DNA of 35,775 nucleotides from an archaeon (GCA_018657065.1 JABHXU010000006.1:1-35775), one strand, 5' to 3'. Positions 16,586-25,840 are shown, counted from the stretch's first letter. Notes: generated by a model not told the origin, from the letters alone. Numbers and translations are program-made.

Positions 16586-17185
16586 ATGGCTGATGAAGAA
16601 TTATTAGTTCCAAATGACACATACCTTAAAGCAGGTATACATATAGGAACAAAATTTAAAACAAAATTTATGGAAGAATTTATCTATAAAACTAGACCCG
16701 ATGGATTATCTGTTTTAAATGTACAAAAGATTGATGACAGAATTAAAACAATGGCTAATCTTTTAGCACAATATGAACCCGAACAAATTTTAGTTGTTTC
16801 AAGAAGAGAAAATGGATGGCTTCCTGTTAAAATGTTTGGAAAATTAACAGGTGCAAAAGTATTTGCTGGAAGATATCCTCCAGGTATTATGACAAATTCA
16901 ATGCTTAAAAATTTCATAGAACCTAAAATTATTGTTGTAACAGATGCATGGCCAGATAGAAATGCAGTTTTAGATGCAATTAAAATGGGAATTCCAGTTA
17001 TTGCTTTATGTGACACAAACAATCAAGCAAATAACATTGATTTGGTTGTTCCATGTAACAATAAAGGTAAAAAATCATTAGGATTGTTGTTTTATATTGT
17101 AACAAAAGAATTCTTGAAACTAAAAGGTATGATTAAAAGTGATAGTGAATTCAAATCAACAATAGAAGATTTTACACCTGAGTAA
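16586..17185 (+). CDS. rps2: Small ribosomal subunit protein uS2
   Basis: A 199-residue ribosomal protein of the archaeal/eukaryotic uS2 type. Diagnostic parts are AGIHIGTKFKTKFM at the N-terminus, YKTRPDGLSVLNVQKIDDRI, FAGRYPPGIMTNSM and VVTDAWPDRNAVLDAIKMGIPVIALCDTNN. It sits at the base of the 30S head-body junction. In many archaea rps2 lies in a cluster with rpl13, rps9, RNA polymerase subunit genes and enolase. Here it stands alone behind its own TATA box and a structured leader, and a hairpin terminator overlaps its stop codon, so it is a single-gene transcript with its own control. Confidence 0.97.
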   Translation: MADEELLVPNDTYLKAGIHIGTKFKTKFMEEFIYKTRPDGLSVLNVQKIDDRIKTMANLLAQYEPEQILVVSRRENGWLPVKMFGKLTGAKVFAGRYPPGIMTNSMLKNFIEPKIIVVTDAWPDRNAVLDAIKMGIPVIALCDTNNQANNIDLVVPCNNKGKKSLGLLFYIVTKEFLKLKGMIKSDSEFKSTIEDFTPE

Positions 17186-17220
17186 GGTTTTTATTCTTAC
17201 TTTATTTTATTATTTTTATT
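17181..17220 (+). terminator. Hairpin plus T-rich terminator of rps2
   Basis: agtaag (17181-17186) pairs with cttact (17196-17201) and is followed by an almost pure T/A tract rich in T runs up to 17220. The stem includes the rps2 stop codon. The next gene's ATG is at 17221, so its transcript must start within or right after this tract or arise by readthrough. Confidence 0.6.
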
Positions 17221-18039
17221 ATGATTATAAGTTATAAAGAGGCAAAAAGATTGCTTTTAGGTTCAAAAGAGATTTCTTTAGATTTAGGTTTAACTAGAAC
17301 GAGAGTGATATTTAAAGACGATAAATATTTTTTTCCTGAGAACCAAACACTAACAAAGCAAGACTTAAAAAAAGTAATTAAAAAAGATAAGATCTGCTTT
17401 TTTATTGAAGAAAATACAATTGTGCCTATTTCTATTTTCTCTGAAGAGACAAATAAATATTATAAATTGGTTCCAACAATAAATTGGCCAACTATAGAAT
17501 TATCTGGAATTAGAATGCATGTTACGTCTTCTATGGCACCTAAAGAAGATACAGAAAAAAAAATCTCCTTTGTTTTTCCTCTTCAAGGAAATATTTTAGA
17601 TACTTGTACAGGTCTAGGATATACTGCAATTATGGCTTCAAGAACAGCAGATATGGTTTACACATATGAAATAGACTCTAATGTTATAGAAATACAAAAA
17701 ATAAATCCTTATTCAAAAGAATTGTTTAACAATCCTAAAATTAAGAGACATAATGCGAATTGTTTTGAACGTATAAAGGATTTTAAAGGATGTTTTTTTG
17801 ATGCAATTATTCATGATCCACCTAGACTAACTTTAGCAACAACATTATATTCACAAGATTTCTATAATGATTTATTTAAAATCCTAAAATCAGAAGGAAA
17901 ATTATATCATTATACAGGAGATCCAGGAAGTAAAAATAGATCAATGGATATACGTTCAGGAATTTCAAAAAGACTTGAAAAATCAGGATTTGTAAATATT
18001 AAAAGAGTATTTAATGGCTTAACAGCTTTAAAACCATAA
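17221..18039 (+). CDS. Archaeal class I SAM-dependent methyltransferase (COG2521-like)
   Basis: A 272-residue protein. An N-terminal non-catalytic region (1-95) with several beta strands precedes a Rossmann methyltransferase. Motif I is ILDTCTGLGYTAI (about 123-135), an acidic residue ends the next strand (TYEID), and motif IV is DPPR (about 199-202), the type seen in enzymes methylating exocyclic or ring nitrogen of nucleic acid bases. This arrangement matches the archaeal COG2521 family of predicted methyltransferases. The substrate is unknown; RNA is plausible from DPPR and from the neighbouring ribosomal gene. It starts directly after the rps2 terminator tract. Confidence 0.87.
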   Translation: MIISYKEAKRLLLGSKEISLDLGLTRTRVIFKDDKYFFPENQTLTKQDLKKVIKKDKICFFIEENTIVPISIFSEETNKYYKLVPTINWPTIELSGIRMHVTSSMAPKEDTEKKISFVFPLQGNILDTCTGLGYTAIMASRTADMVYTYEIDSNVIEIQKINPYSKELFNNPKIKRHNANCFERIKDFKGCFFDAIIHDPPRLTLATTLYSQDFYNDLFKILKSEGKLYHYTGDPGSKNRSMDIRSGISKRLEKSGFVNIKRVFNGLTALKP

Positions 18040-18052
18040 ACAAAAGACCAAA

Positions 18053-18060
18053 TTTATATA
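18053..18060 (+). promoter_or_regulatory. TATA box for the radical SAM/epimerase operon
   Basis: tttatata is centred about 29 bases before the ATG at 18086 with no ribosome site between, consistent with a leaderless or near-leaderless start. Confidence 0.5.
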
Positions 18061-18085
18061 ACTGAATTTTTTATATATTATCTAT

Positions 18086-19171
18086 ATGATAAAGACAGTT
18101 AAATCTCATTTTCCTGCTGTTAATTATTTTAAAGATTTTTTTTCTTTACAAAAGATTGTAAAAACAAGTACCTTATTTTTAAAAAATTATTATTTTGGAA
18201 ATGGAACATCTTGTTTTCCAATAAATTTTGACTTAGTTATTACTTCAAGATGTAATTTAAAATGTTCTTTTTGCAATTATAAACCTTGTCTAAACAAAAT
18301 TAATCATGAACTTACAACAAAAGAGTGGATTAAATTTATTGATTCTGTTGCATACAACAAACCCTCTTTTTTTTTAACAGGAGGAGAGCCTTTTGTTAGA
18401 CCTGATATAATGAAAATTTTAGAGCATATGTATAAAAAAGATCTTAGTTTTGGAATTGTGACAAATGGAACATTACTCAATGAAGAAACAAACAAATTAT
18501 TAATTAAATACAAAACAGAAAATTTATTTTTTTCGTTACATGGTACAAAAAAGACACATGATGAATTAGTATGTCAAAAAAATGCATTTGAAAAAATTAC
18601 AACAAATATTAAATACTTTACTTCAAAAAAAAAGAGACCTAAAATTGTTATTAATTTTGTTGTGGACGAAAAAAACATTAATGAAATTCCTGAAGTACTT
18701 AAAATATGTGATGAATTAAAAATTGATTATTTTAGGTTTCAGCATAAAGCTTTTTTGTTACCTAGGGAAGTAAAAGAACATCAAGAATTGTTTAATAAAA
18801 AATTTCCAAATATAAATTACAAAATAATTAATAATTTTGTGAGCAAAGCTCCAAAATTAAGTGAACCACTTATGAATATTAATGAAACTAATTCTTTTCC
18901 AAAATATTTCCAACCTTATTTATCTAAGAAAGAAACAAAATCTTGGTATTCAAATAATCATAATTTGAAAAGAGTTTGTCCTATTGTTTGGTTAACTTCA
19001 ACAATACAATCAAATGGAGAAGTTATTCCTTGTTCATATTATGACTTGAGTTTTGGGAATATAAAAAATCAAAAATTTGAAAATATTTGGAATTCACAAA
19101 GATATAAACAATTTAGAATTGAATTAAAAAAAGGATTGTTTCCTGGATGTAAAAGATGTACAAGACTTTAA
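18086..19171 (+). CDS. Radical SAM enzyme with SPASM-like C-terminus
   Basis: A 361-residue protein. The radical SAM [4Fe-4S] motif CxxxCxxC is Cys56, Cys60, Cys63 (SRCNLKCSFC), followed by the SAM-contacting GGEP (TGGEPFV) and the usual half-barrel. The C-terminal part has a Cys before WLTSTIQSNGEVIPCSYY, then GCKRC near the very end, which is the spacing of a shortened SPASM/Twitch auxiliary cluster domain. Such enzymes modify peptides, sugars or lipids; nothing here fixes the substrate. An N-terminal extension of about 50 residues (basic/aromatic) precedes the barrel. It lies one base upstream of an epimerase gene, so an action on a sugar or cofactor is plausible but inferred. Confidence 0.9.
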   Translation: MIKTVKSHFPAVNYFKDFFSLQKIVKTSTLFLKNYYFGNGTSCFPINFDLVITSRCNLKCSFCNYKPCLNKINHELTTKEWIKFIDSVAYNKPSFFLTGGEPFVRPDIMKILEHMYKKDLSFGIVTNGTLLNEETNKLLIKYKTENLFFSLHGTKKTHDELVCQKNAFEKITTNIKYFTSKKKRPKIVINFVVDEKNINEIPEVLKICDELKIDYFRFQHKAFLLPREVKEHQELFNKKFPNINYKIINNFVSKAPKLSEPLMNINETNSFPKYFQPYLSKKETKSWYSNNHNLKRVCPIVWLTSTIQSNGEVIPCSYYDLSFGNIKNQKFENIWNSQRYKQFRIELKKGLFPGCKRCTRL

Positions 19172-19172
19172 A

Positions 19173-20132
19173 ATGAAAATACTAATAACAGGAGGAACTG
19201 GATTTATTGGTAGGTATTTAGTTAAAAATCTAAATAAAAAATATCCAAACTCTAATATTCTAATTTTAATAAGAAAAAGTTTTAAAGACAATATAAAAAA
19301 AGAATATGATGGTAATAAAAATATTGAGTTTGTTTATGATATGGATATATCAAAATATGATGAAATTGAACCTTATTTTGAAAATATAGACTATGTTTTT
19401 CATTTAGCAGCAACAAAAAAAACCTCTAAAAAGTTTAGTAAGGAAATATTTGAAACAAATGTTATAGGTACAAAAAACGTTATAGGGGCATCAATAAAAC
19501 ATAAAGTTAAAAGAATTATTTATACTAGTTCAACAAGAATTTTAGATGGAAAAAATAAGATCCTAAATGAAAAAAATATTGCATTGGAAGAAAATCTTAA
19601 AAATTATCCTTATGCTTTGTCAAAATTATATGCTCAAAGAATAATAGCAAAGTATTCAAAACAAATTATAATTAATACAGCAATACCAAGTTGGGTTTTA
19701 GGGGCAACAAATAAAGATACTCCTCTTTTGAAATTTTCTAAAAGTTTTCCATATATCTCTCCGCCAGGGAGTACAGCAATTATTGATGTTAGAGACTTAG
19801 CAGAAGGATTAGTTCTTTTAATGGAATCAAAAAAAATAGGCTCATTTATTTTTTCAGGATCATCCCTAAAATATACGAACTTAATATATAAGCTTTCCAA
19901 AAAAAGAAGTAGAGGTTTTGTTTTACCCATGTGTTCTAAAAAAGCTGCAACTTATTTTTCTCAAATATATAGTTCTGTGTTTAGAAATACTAACATAACT
20001 CCAGAAGTAATTTCAATATTATATGAAGAAAAGGAATATAGTTCTCAAAAAGCAAATAAAGAACTTAATTGGTATCCAAAATACTCATTAAATCAAACAA
20101 TTAAGAATTTACGTTTCAAAGTTAATCATTAG
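19173..20132 (+). CDS. NAD(P)-dependent epimerase/dehydratase (extended SDR)
   Basis: A 319-residue Rossmann-fold enzyme. The cofactor motif is GGTGFIG near the start. The Asp/Glu-type second-strand region is followed by VFHLAA, the catalytic Ser lies in TSSTRI, and Tyr and Lys are in YPYALSKLYAQ (YxxxK). A variable substrate-binding C-terminal region follows. It resembles nucleotide-sugar epimerases, dihydroflavonol-reductase-like and 3-beta-HSD-like SDRs; the sequence alone does not choose between sugar and terpenoid substrates. It starts one base after the radical SAM gene, so the two act in one pathway by inference. Its stop overlaps the convergent gene's stop. Confidence 0.9.
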   Translation: MKILITGGTGFIGRYLVKNLNKKYPNSNILILIRKSFKDNIKKEYDGNKNIEFVYDMDISKYDEIEPYFENIDYVFHLAATKKTSKKFSKEIFETNVIGTKNVIGASIKHKVKRIIYTSSTRILDGKNKILNEKNIALEENLKNYPYALSKLYAQRIIAKYSKQIIINTAIPSWVLGATNKDTPLLKFSKSFPYISPPGSTAIIDVRDLAEGLVLLMESKKIGSFIFSGSSLKYTNLIYKLSKKRSRGFVLPMCSKKAATYFSQIYSSVFRNTNITPEVISILYEEKEYSSQKANKELNWYPKYSLNQTIKNLRFKVNH

Positions 20133-21475
20133 ACTTTTTGCTCCCATTTTGATTTAACATTAAAACCTATTATGCAATGCTTGATTTGTTCTTCTGGAAC
20201 TAAGTTACATTTTTCTTCTTCTTCTTTGAAGTTTCTACCAAAAGACCACCAAGCAAGATTTCTACCTAAAGCATTATAACATGAGGATTTTTGATTTATT
20301 GGCATTTCGTTACATAAGTCAAGCATGCCTTGTAAATCATCCTTATAATAATTGACAAGTCTAAAAAACATACCAGTATAACAAGAATCCCTATATTCAT
20401 TTGGAAATATATTACAAACGTCATTAATTTTATCTGGGTCTTCTAGTTGTATAGAATTTTTATCTCCAAAAGAAGTTCCTAGTCCCGAAAAACAATCAAT
20501 TTTTGCATCTTCTTTTTGTTCTTTACATAAACTAATTGCAAATTCAACTTCATTAATTAAATTTGAATCATTTAAGTTTAAAAACAAACCAGCAAAACAC
20601 GAGTATCTTGAACAATTATTCAATAAATTTGAGCAGTTAATCATTCCATTATTAAAATTATTAGAGTTAGACATTCCTAATAAAAAACCATAAGTTTCTT
20701 GGCATAGGCATTGATGTTCTACACTAACTTGATTACAAAATTTAGGAATTGCTTGAATTGGAAGGTTATGAGCGACATGATCAAAACATTGGAAATCGTG
20801 TGAATTTGTTGATTCATTACAAGCATAATATATTTCATCAATAAATTCATCGTTGTTTTCTAAGAATGAAAATTCATCAGCAAATAAAAAATAACATTCA
20901 GATTTCCAAAAAAAGTTAGAAAAAGATTCGCAATAAGGTTTATAATTTTTGGAAATTTTGTTTGGTTCAAATTTAACTTCTTTTGCTAAATTAAATAAAC
21001 TAAAAAATTTACATTCATCAACAAAGTTTTCATTATTAAATTTATTGCATAAAAGAAAACTTTGAGTCAGATTACTCTTTCCTATTTTTGCAATTGAGCT
21101 GTATGTACAAAGCATATTATCTTTTTTTCTTAAATGATTACATTCTGGAATTATTGATGTTTCTTCGATTTTTTCAGAGATTCCTGTTGTTGTAAAAGCA
21201 AACATATGTGGCCTATATGGAAATCGATTACACATATATTTTAAATATGGGTCTTCTATAGAACTACAAGTTGGACACTCTTTAAAACTTCTACAATTAT
21301 CATAAATATTGTAAATGACAGCATCGTTGAAAAAACAAATATCTTGTTCTATTTGATTTTTTATACTATAGCAATCTCCTTTTTTTTTATCAGAAAAATT
21401 ATTAAATATTGAAATAGATAAAACTAGAATAATTAAGAAAAAAGTACAAATTAAAATTAATTCTCTTTTTTGCAT
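20129..21475 (-). CDS. Secreted or membrane-tethered protein with about twelve C-x10/11-C repeats
   Basis: A 448-residue protein, no family recognised. An N-terminal membrane segment (7-24) precedes an all-extracytoplasmic region with 28 Cys. Cys occur in pairs 11 or 12 residues apart: 35/47, 70/82, 112/123, 143/155, 182/194, 219/230, 247/258, 281/293, 317/328, 354/365, 388/399, 423/434. From 112 on the units follow every 28-39 residues, mean about 35. Common features are CN before a Pro or Phe and an aromatic residue after the second Cys (SCYTGMFFRL, SCYNALGRNL). The length and period suggest a helical-hairpin solenoid, like TPR or Sel1 repeats but closed by disulfides. Its start overlaps the upstream lipoprotein gene by 19 bases. 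Confidence 0.85.
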   Translation of the reverse strand: MQKRELILICTFFLIILVLSISIFNNFSDKKKGDCYSIKNQIEQDICFFNDAVIYNIYDNCRSFKECPTCSSIEDPYLKYMCNRFPYRPHMFAFTTTGISEKIEETSIIPECNHLRKKDNMLCTYSSIAKIGKSNLTQSFLLCNKFNNENFVDECKFFSLFNLAKEVKFEPNKISKNYKPYCESFSNFFWKSECYFLFADEFSFLENNDEFIDEIYYACNESTNSHDFQCFDHVAHNLPIQAIPKFCNQVSVEHQCLCQETYGFLLGMSNSNNFNNGMINCSNLLNNCSRYSCFAGLFLNLNDSNLINEVEFAISLCKEQKEDAKIDCFSGLGTSFGDKNSIQLEDPDKINDVCNIFPNEYRDSCYTGMFFRLVNYYKDDLQGMLDLCNEMPINQKSSCYNALGRNLAWWSFGRNFKEEEEKCNLVPEEQIKHCIIGFNVKSKWEQKV

Positions 21476-22026
21476 TTTATTTTATTTAATTTATCTTCAT
21501 ATTTATTTATTTGTTCACTTAGTGGAATAAATAAGTTAAATGTAAATAGTTTTTTATTACAATATATAGGATATATTATAGATTGGTAGTGAATTAAATC
21601 TTTAGAACATGCACCAAAAGTTAATCTTTCTGTAGCGTATACAATTAAATATTCTTTGGGATAATTTTCAATTTTTTTTGGTAAATAATTATTTTCACAA
21701 GAAACTTTGTTTGAGACAATCCCAGGGTATGGAGAATGAATCTCTCTGTACAAGGATTCAATTTCAAAGAATTTTTTTTCAATTGTTTGATTTACATTAT
21801 TAAAGGATATATTTTCAATTTGAATTTTTAGAATTTCATTTTTATTGTTACTTTTAATTATCAGATTATTACTTTCATTCATTATTAAATCAAAATTAAA
21901 ACTATTAACAAATTCACTTTCTAAATTTTGAAGAATATCAACATTATCTTGATTTTTACAAGAAGTAATTACTAAACAAAACAAAACAATAAAAATAATT
22001 TTTATTTTTTTCATTCTTGAAAGCAT
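21457..22026 (-). CDS. Small putative lipoprotein
   Basis: About 185-189 residues with a lipoprotein signal: MKKIKIIF, a hydrophobic run, and VITSC, then KNQDN. The mature part is mixed alpha/beta with two further Cys pairs (VSCENNY, FGACSK, PIYCNKK, and a Cys three residues from the end) and no enzyme motif. The start may be the ATG at 22026, three bases after the preceding stop, or the ATG at 22014, which puts MKK first as in the neighbouring lipoproteins; I keep the longer form. It sits between the phosphodiesterase lipoprotein and the Cys-repeat protein in one tight unit, so the three probably meet at the cell surface. Confidence 0.8.
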   Translation of the reverse strand: MLSRMKKIKIIFIVLFCLVITSCKNQDNVDILQNLESEFVNSFNFDLIMNESNNLIIKSNNKNEILKIQIENISFNNVNQTIEKKFFEIESLYREIHSPYPGIVSNKVSCENNYLPKKIENYPKEYLIVYATERLTFGACSKDLIHYQSIIYPIYCNKKLFTFNLFIPLSEQINKYEDKLNKIKCKKEN

Positions 22027-22029
22027 GAT

Positions 22030-24015
22030 CTATTTTATTATTGAATTAATTAATTCTCCTTCAACAGGATGTGATAATTCGTAGCCAGATAGACTCATAA
22101 TTGTTGTGTATTGATCTACATGTTGAATTGGATTTTCAATGAAATATCCCTTTTTAACTCCTGGTCCCATAATCATAAATGGGGTCCACATTCCTTTTGT
22201 TTCATTAGCAAAAATTGCTTGTTTGTAGCCTGTTTTTAATGGGATAGAAAAGATTTCTAAATTTTTTGTCATTTCTTCATTCCAACCATAGCCTGCAACA
22301 TTAGCAACAACTAAATCACCAACACGATCTTCAGGTAAATCGAGATATTCTTTAACTTCTTCCCATTTTACAACCGCTTTAATAGGTTTAATTTTAGTTT
22401 CTTCATCAACCAATTCTAAAAGAGCATTTGTAACTTCTTCTCGAAGTAATTCATATTTTTCTCCTGAGCCTCTAGTCCAGTTTCCAGCAAGACCTTTTGG
22501 ATTTACATAGATATTATCCATTTTTAGATAAATTACTGTTGAATTTTCCCAATCAATTATAGGTTCACCAGTTTCATTATTTATTTTGAATTTTAACCAT
22601 CCTTTTTCTGAGAATAAGTTATTTAATCTAACCCATTTATCTAAAGGAACTGCACCATGATCTGAACTAATAATAATTAGTGTGTTTTCATCATTATTCT
22701 TTAGAATTTCACCAATTATATTATCCAGTTCCTTATACATATTTTTTACTTCATTAAATAATAAATTTCTTTCTTCTTCTGAAATGTCATTATATCTTTG
22801 ACTAGATGGATCAATATATCCAAGCCACCACCTGCTTGTTAACATTTGATTTGGACTATAAATATCATGAATAACAACATCTACATCGTAATTATCTTTA
22901 ATGTATTTGACAGAATCTTTATGCCAATCAAAGCTCATATTCATTTCGTGTAAAAATGTTTCTTTATCTTCATCATAATATATTAATTGAGGTGGAAAAT
23001 TATCAACAAAATCAACCATTGGCCCAACATTTGAAACAAAACCTTGTGCAGCAGTAGAAGGTTTAGAATTAAATTCATTTAATGTATTAAATAGTACTCT
23101 TATTCTAAAAAAACCTTTTTCATCTAATTTAATTAAATTAATTTTTAAATCAGAAGTAACATCAAAATTATTCCATTTAAGACTTACATTATTCCAAGAA
23201 CTCCATTCACCTTGTTTTAATACTCCTAGCTTATTTTTTTTATCAAATGAAAATAAAATTCTGTCATAGTCTTCTAATCCATTGTTTTTACTGTCATATA
23301 TGTAACCATATAAAGAGGAACCAAAAAAATCAAGTTTAATTTCTTTACTAGGAGAATATGAAAGAGGATTTAATGACCAATTTGAAGGAACGGAAGCATC
23401 AAGATATTTTGTTAGTTCAGGTCCAAAAAAGAATAATCTATTTCCTCTTCCTTGTATTTTTCTTTGTGTTAAATCTAGTTTTTCTTCAAAATTTATTGCA
23501 TGAAAATCAGGTCCCCATCCACCCCACCTTCCTTTGATTGTTATTCCTTTTTCAAGTTCAGGAGGAGTTGAGCCAGGCATTGAAAGTAAAAGAACATTTG
23601 CACCTTGATTTTCTAAAGTGACCCAAATAGGTTCAACTTTTTTTGCAACAGATGAAAATCCACCTACAGCAACCTTATTTAATGGTCGTCCTTCAATATG
23701 CATAGGTCCATCTGCAACTCCGTGAGTTTTAGGATATGTACCTGTTAATAATGTTGCGAAATTTGTAGGTGTGTGACTTGGAAATGTTGGGATAGAATAA
23801 CCATAAGAACCTTGGTCCATTAATTTTTTAATGTTCGGAAGATCTCCTTGATTTGCCCATTCATAAATATTAAATAATTCAGGATCTGCTCTCATTCCAT
23901 CAGGAATAAACCAATGAATTTTTAATTTTTCATCACTATAAGATTTATTATCTATTGAACAAGAAGTAGTCAAGAATATCAAAGCAATTATTATTAAAAA
24001 TTTAATCTTTTTCAT
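22030..24015 (-). CDS. Lipoprotein of the type I phosphodiesterase / alkaline phosphatase superfamily
   Basis: About 661 residues. I chose the ATG at 24015 because aggtgat sits just upstream; a GTG seven codons earlier lies before that ribosome site. The lipobox LTTSC puts the lipidated Cys at residue 19. Catalytic landmarks are IPDGMRAD (first metal Asp), FPSHTPTNFATLLTGTYPKTHG (nucleophile Thr in the SHTPTN part), DVVIHDIYSPNQ and IISSDHGA (metal Asp and His), as in nucleotide pyrophosphatase/phosphodiesterases and GPI-type phosphoethanolamine transferases. An insertion of about 150 residues (about 200-350) is beta-rich and could bind glycan. It probably acts on a phosphodiester-containing envelope molecule. 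It is cotranscribed with the GT39-like gene (48-base gap) and the two genes after it. Confidence 0.9.
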   Translation of the reverse strand: MKKIKFLIIIALIFLTTSCSIDNKSYSDEKLKIHWFIPDGMRADPELFNIYEWANQGDLPNIKKLMDQGSYGYSIPTFPSHTPTNFATLLTGTYPKTHGVADGPMHIEGRPLNKVAVGGFSSVAKKVEPIWVTLENQGANVLLLSMPGSTPPELEKGITIKGRWGGWGPDFHAINFEEKLDLTQRKIQGRGNRLFFFGPELTKYLDASVPSNWSLNPLSYSPSKEIKLDFFGSSLYGYIYDSKNNGLEDYDRILFSFDKKNKLGVLKQGEWSSWNNVSLKWNNFDVTSDLKINLIKLDEKGFFRIRVLFNTLNEFNSKPSTAAQGFVSNVGPMVDFVDNFPPQLIYYDEDKETFLHEMNMSFDWHKDSVKYIKDNYDVDVVIHDIYSPNQMLTSRWWLGYIDPSSQRYNDISEEERNLLFNEVKNMYKELDNIIGEILKNNDENTLIIISSDHGAVPLDKWVRLNNLFSEKGWLKFKINNETGEPIIDWENSTVIYLKMDNIYVNPKGLAGNWTRGSGEKYELLREEVTNALLELVDEETKIKPIKAVVKWEEVKEYLDLPEDRVGDLVVANVAGYGWNEEMTKNLEIFSIPLKTGYKQAIFANETKGMWTPFMIMGPGVKKGYFIENPIQHVDQYTTIMSLSGYELSHPVEGELINSIIK

Positions 24016-24063
24016 TAAATCACCTACGAGAACCACAAAACAAAATCTTATTAAAAAAGGTTT

Positions 24064-25752
24064 CTAATTCTTTACATAAATTAAGATATTTGATGTTTCA
24101 TTATATTGTAAAGGTACATTTGAATAATTTGAAAATAATGAATAATTAGTTTTACAATTTTCAAAATTCACTAGAATTTGATTTAAGACTTCAAGTCTTT
24201 CTTTATACATTAATTTAATTTCATTAATTTGTTGTGTTCTCATATATTTGTTAGAATGAAGAATAATATCAAAAGAGCACAATTTATTTTCATTTAAATA
24301 TAAAGATGTATTGCATTCAATATCACTTTTTCTAGTCGCTGGATCAGATAAGCAAAAAAAGGGATGATGTACTATAAAATCATTATTTAGTCTATAGTTT
24401 AGTGCGTGCATTATTGGAGAATCTTGTAAAATTAATATTTCTGAATTATTTTTTGAAACTAACTTTATATCTTGAGTTATATTTTTTAGAGACTTAAATT
24501 CAGAACTAGGAGAAAGTATACCTTTAAAATAAACATCTTGAAAATGATTTTTCTTTTTTTCTTTAATTAATCCAATACTAAATAGTAAAATTATAAAAAC
24601 TAAAACCGTTAACACAAAATGGTTGAAATTAAATTTCTCTAATCTTTTCTTTTTTTTGAGATAATTATAGATCTCTACAAAGTTAATAGATAAAAGAATA
24701 ATTAAAAGAGGAACTAAAGGGAGTATAAATCTAGGAACCGGACCAATATAAATTACTAAAAAGAATGATAAACATACACACATAATTAGAGGTCTGAGTA
24801 TTTTATTTTTTAAAGTGGTATATAAAGAATAAATAAAAGATAAAATAATAAGAGGATAGATTCCTAGAAACAAAATATTTGATCTTTTAATAAACTCATA
24901 ACTAACTTTAAAAATATAAGTTATAATATTTCCAGAGCCAAAAGTTGTATGGGCAATTGATAAGTATCCTAAAACTGAAGGCCAAGCACTTTTTGAATTT
25001 ATGAAAGCAGAAGAGGAAGAAAAAGAGAGGTAACCAAGTATAGAGATTGTGAGAAAAGTGCATACAAAATAAAAAAAATTCTTTATTTGTATTTCTTCAA
25101 TTAATTTATTCTTTTTTTTAATATTAGTAATCAAATTTTCAAGAAGAAAAGAAAAAACAAATGGAAACAAATATAGTACAAAAGTATATTTTATTAAAAG
25201 TCCTAAAGCAGCAATAATGCCTAAACCAAAAGAATAATTTGTTTTTTTGAAATTCTTTGTTCTTAAAAAAATAAAAACACTCAACATAAAAATTGAAGTC
25301 AAAGGAAAAACAGGTAAATAAACCCTACTAAAAGATAGAATTCCTGAAATAAATAATAAAATTAAACATGCAATAAAACCTGCTTTTTTGTTTTTTAGTT
25401 CTTTTCCAATAAAATATGTTGAGAAAATTAAAATGAAAATATAAGGAATATTGGAAAATGCGGCAGAATCTTCAAAAACTCCAAACACATAAAAAAAAGG
25501 AAAGGGTTGAAGTATAAACAATATCGGATAATCTTTATCATAATCATTTGCAATTGAATAAAATAAACCAGAAACTCCAAAGGTTGTAAAAGAATTATAT
25601 AGTTTTTTACTTAGTAAATAACTGTCTAAAATATCATAGTGAAAAGGAGTATTATCTTTAGTTAATATTAGATAATTTGAAAAAGAAAAACAAATACACA
25701 ATAAAAACAAGAGAAGTAAAATTTTGTTTTCTTTTGTTTTCTTTTTTGTCAT
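24064..25752 (-). CDS. Polytopic GT39/ArnT-like glycosyltransferase (tentative)
   Basis: A 562-residue membrane protein. One N-terminal helix is followed by a loop containing HYDILDSY, which could supply the acidic residue expected in the first external loop of GT-C enzymes. About ten more hydrophobic segments follow to about residue 395, then a soluble extracytoplasmic C-terminal domain of about 165 residues with four Cys. The helix count and the large terminal domain fit dolichyl-phosphate-sugar-using GT-C enzymes (PMT, ArnT, AglB-related). The catalytic DD/DE motif is not clear, so a non-enzymatic role is possible. It heads a four-gene minus-strand unit and is divergent from the B12-type radical SAM gene with 88 bases between. 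Confidence 0.7.
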   Translation of the reverse strand: MTKKKTKENKILLLLFLLCICFSFSNYLILTKDNTPFHYDILDSYLLSKKLYNSFTTFGVSGLFYSIANDYDKDYPILFILQPFPFFYVFGVFEDSAAFSNIPYIFILIFSTYFIGKELKNKKAGFIACLILLFISGILSFSRVYLPVFPLTSIFMLSVFIFLRTKNFKKTNYSFGLGIIAALGLLIKYTFVLYLFPFVFSFLLENLITNIKKKNKLIEEIQIKNFFYFVCTFLTISILGYLSFSSSSAFINSKSAWPSVLGYLSIAHTTFGSGNIITYIFKVSYEFIKRSNILFLGIYPLIILSFIYSLYTTLKNKILRPLIMCVCLSFFLVIYIGPVPRFILPLVPLLIILLSINFVEIYNYLKKKKRLEKFNFNHFVLTVLVFIILLFSIGLIKEKKKNHFQDVYFKGILSPSSEFKSLKNITQDIKLVSKNNSEILILQDSPIMHALNYRLNNDFIVHHPFFCLSDPATRKSDIECNTSLYLNENKLCSFDIILHSNKYMRTQQINEIKLMYKERLEVLNQILVNFENCKTNYSLFSNYSNVPLQYNETSNILIYVKN

Positions 25753-25810
25753 TACTTATTAAATATCAAGTTTTTATTTTAATTGTTTTGTTTTTCTATT
25801 GTTAAATAAT

Positions 25811-25818
25811 TATATAAA
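25811..25818 (+). promoter_or_regulatory. TATA box for the B12-type radical SAM operon
   Basis: tatataaa is centred about 27 bases before the ATG at 25841, with no ribosome site between, so the transcript is predicted to be leaderless. Confidence 0.6.
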
Positions 25819-25840
25819 GTTTTGAGTATTATTTTTAATT

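Noticed and set aside
20129-21475. Cys-rich protein as a ferredoxin or zinc-ribbon protein
   Set aside because: Spacing is C-x10/11-C with a membrane anchor, not CxxC; disulfides outside the cell fit better.
24016-24036. GTG start adding seven residues to the phosphodiesterase lipoprotein
   Set aside because: The ribosome site aggtgat lies between it and the ATG at 24015, and the shorter form gives a standard lipoprotein signal.
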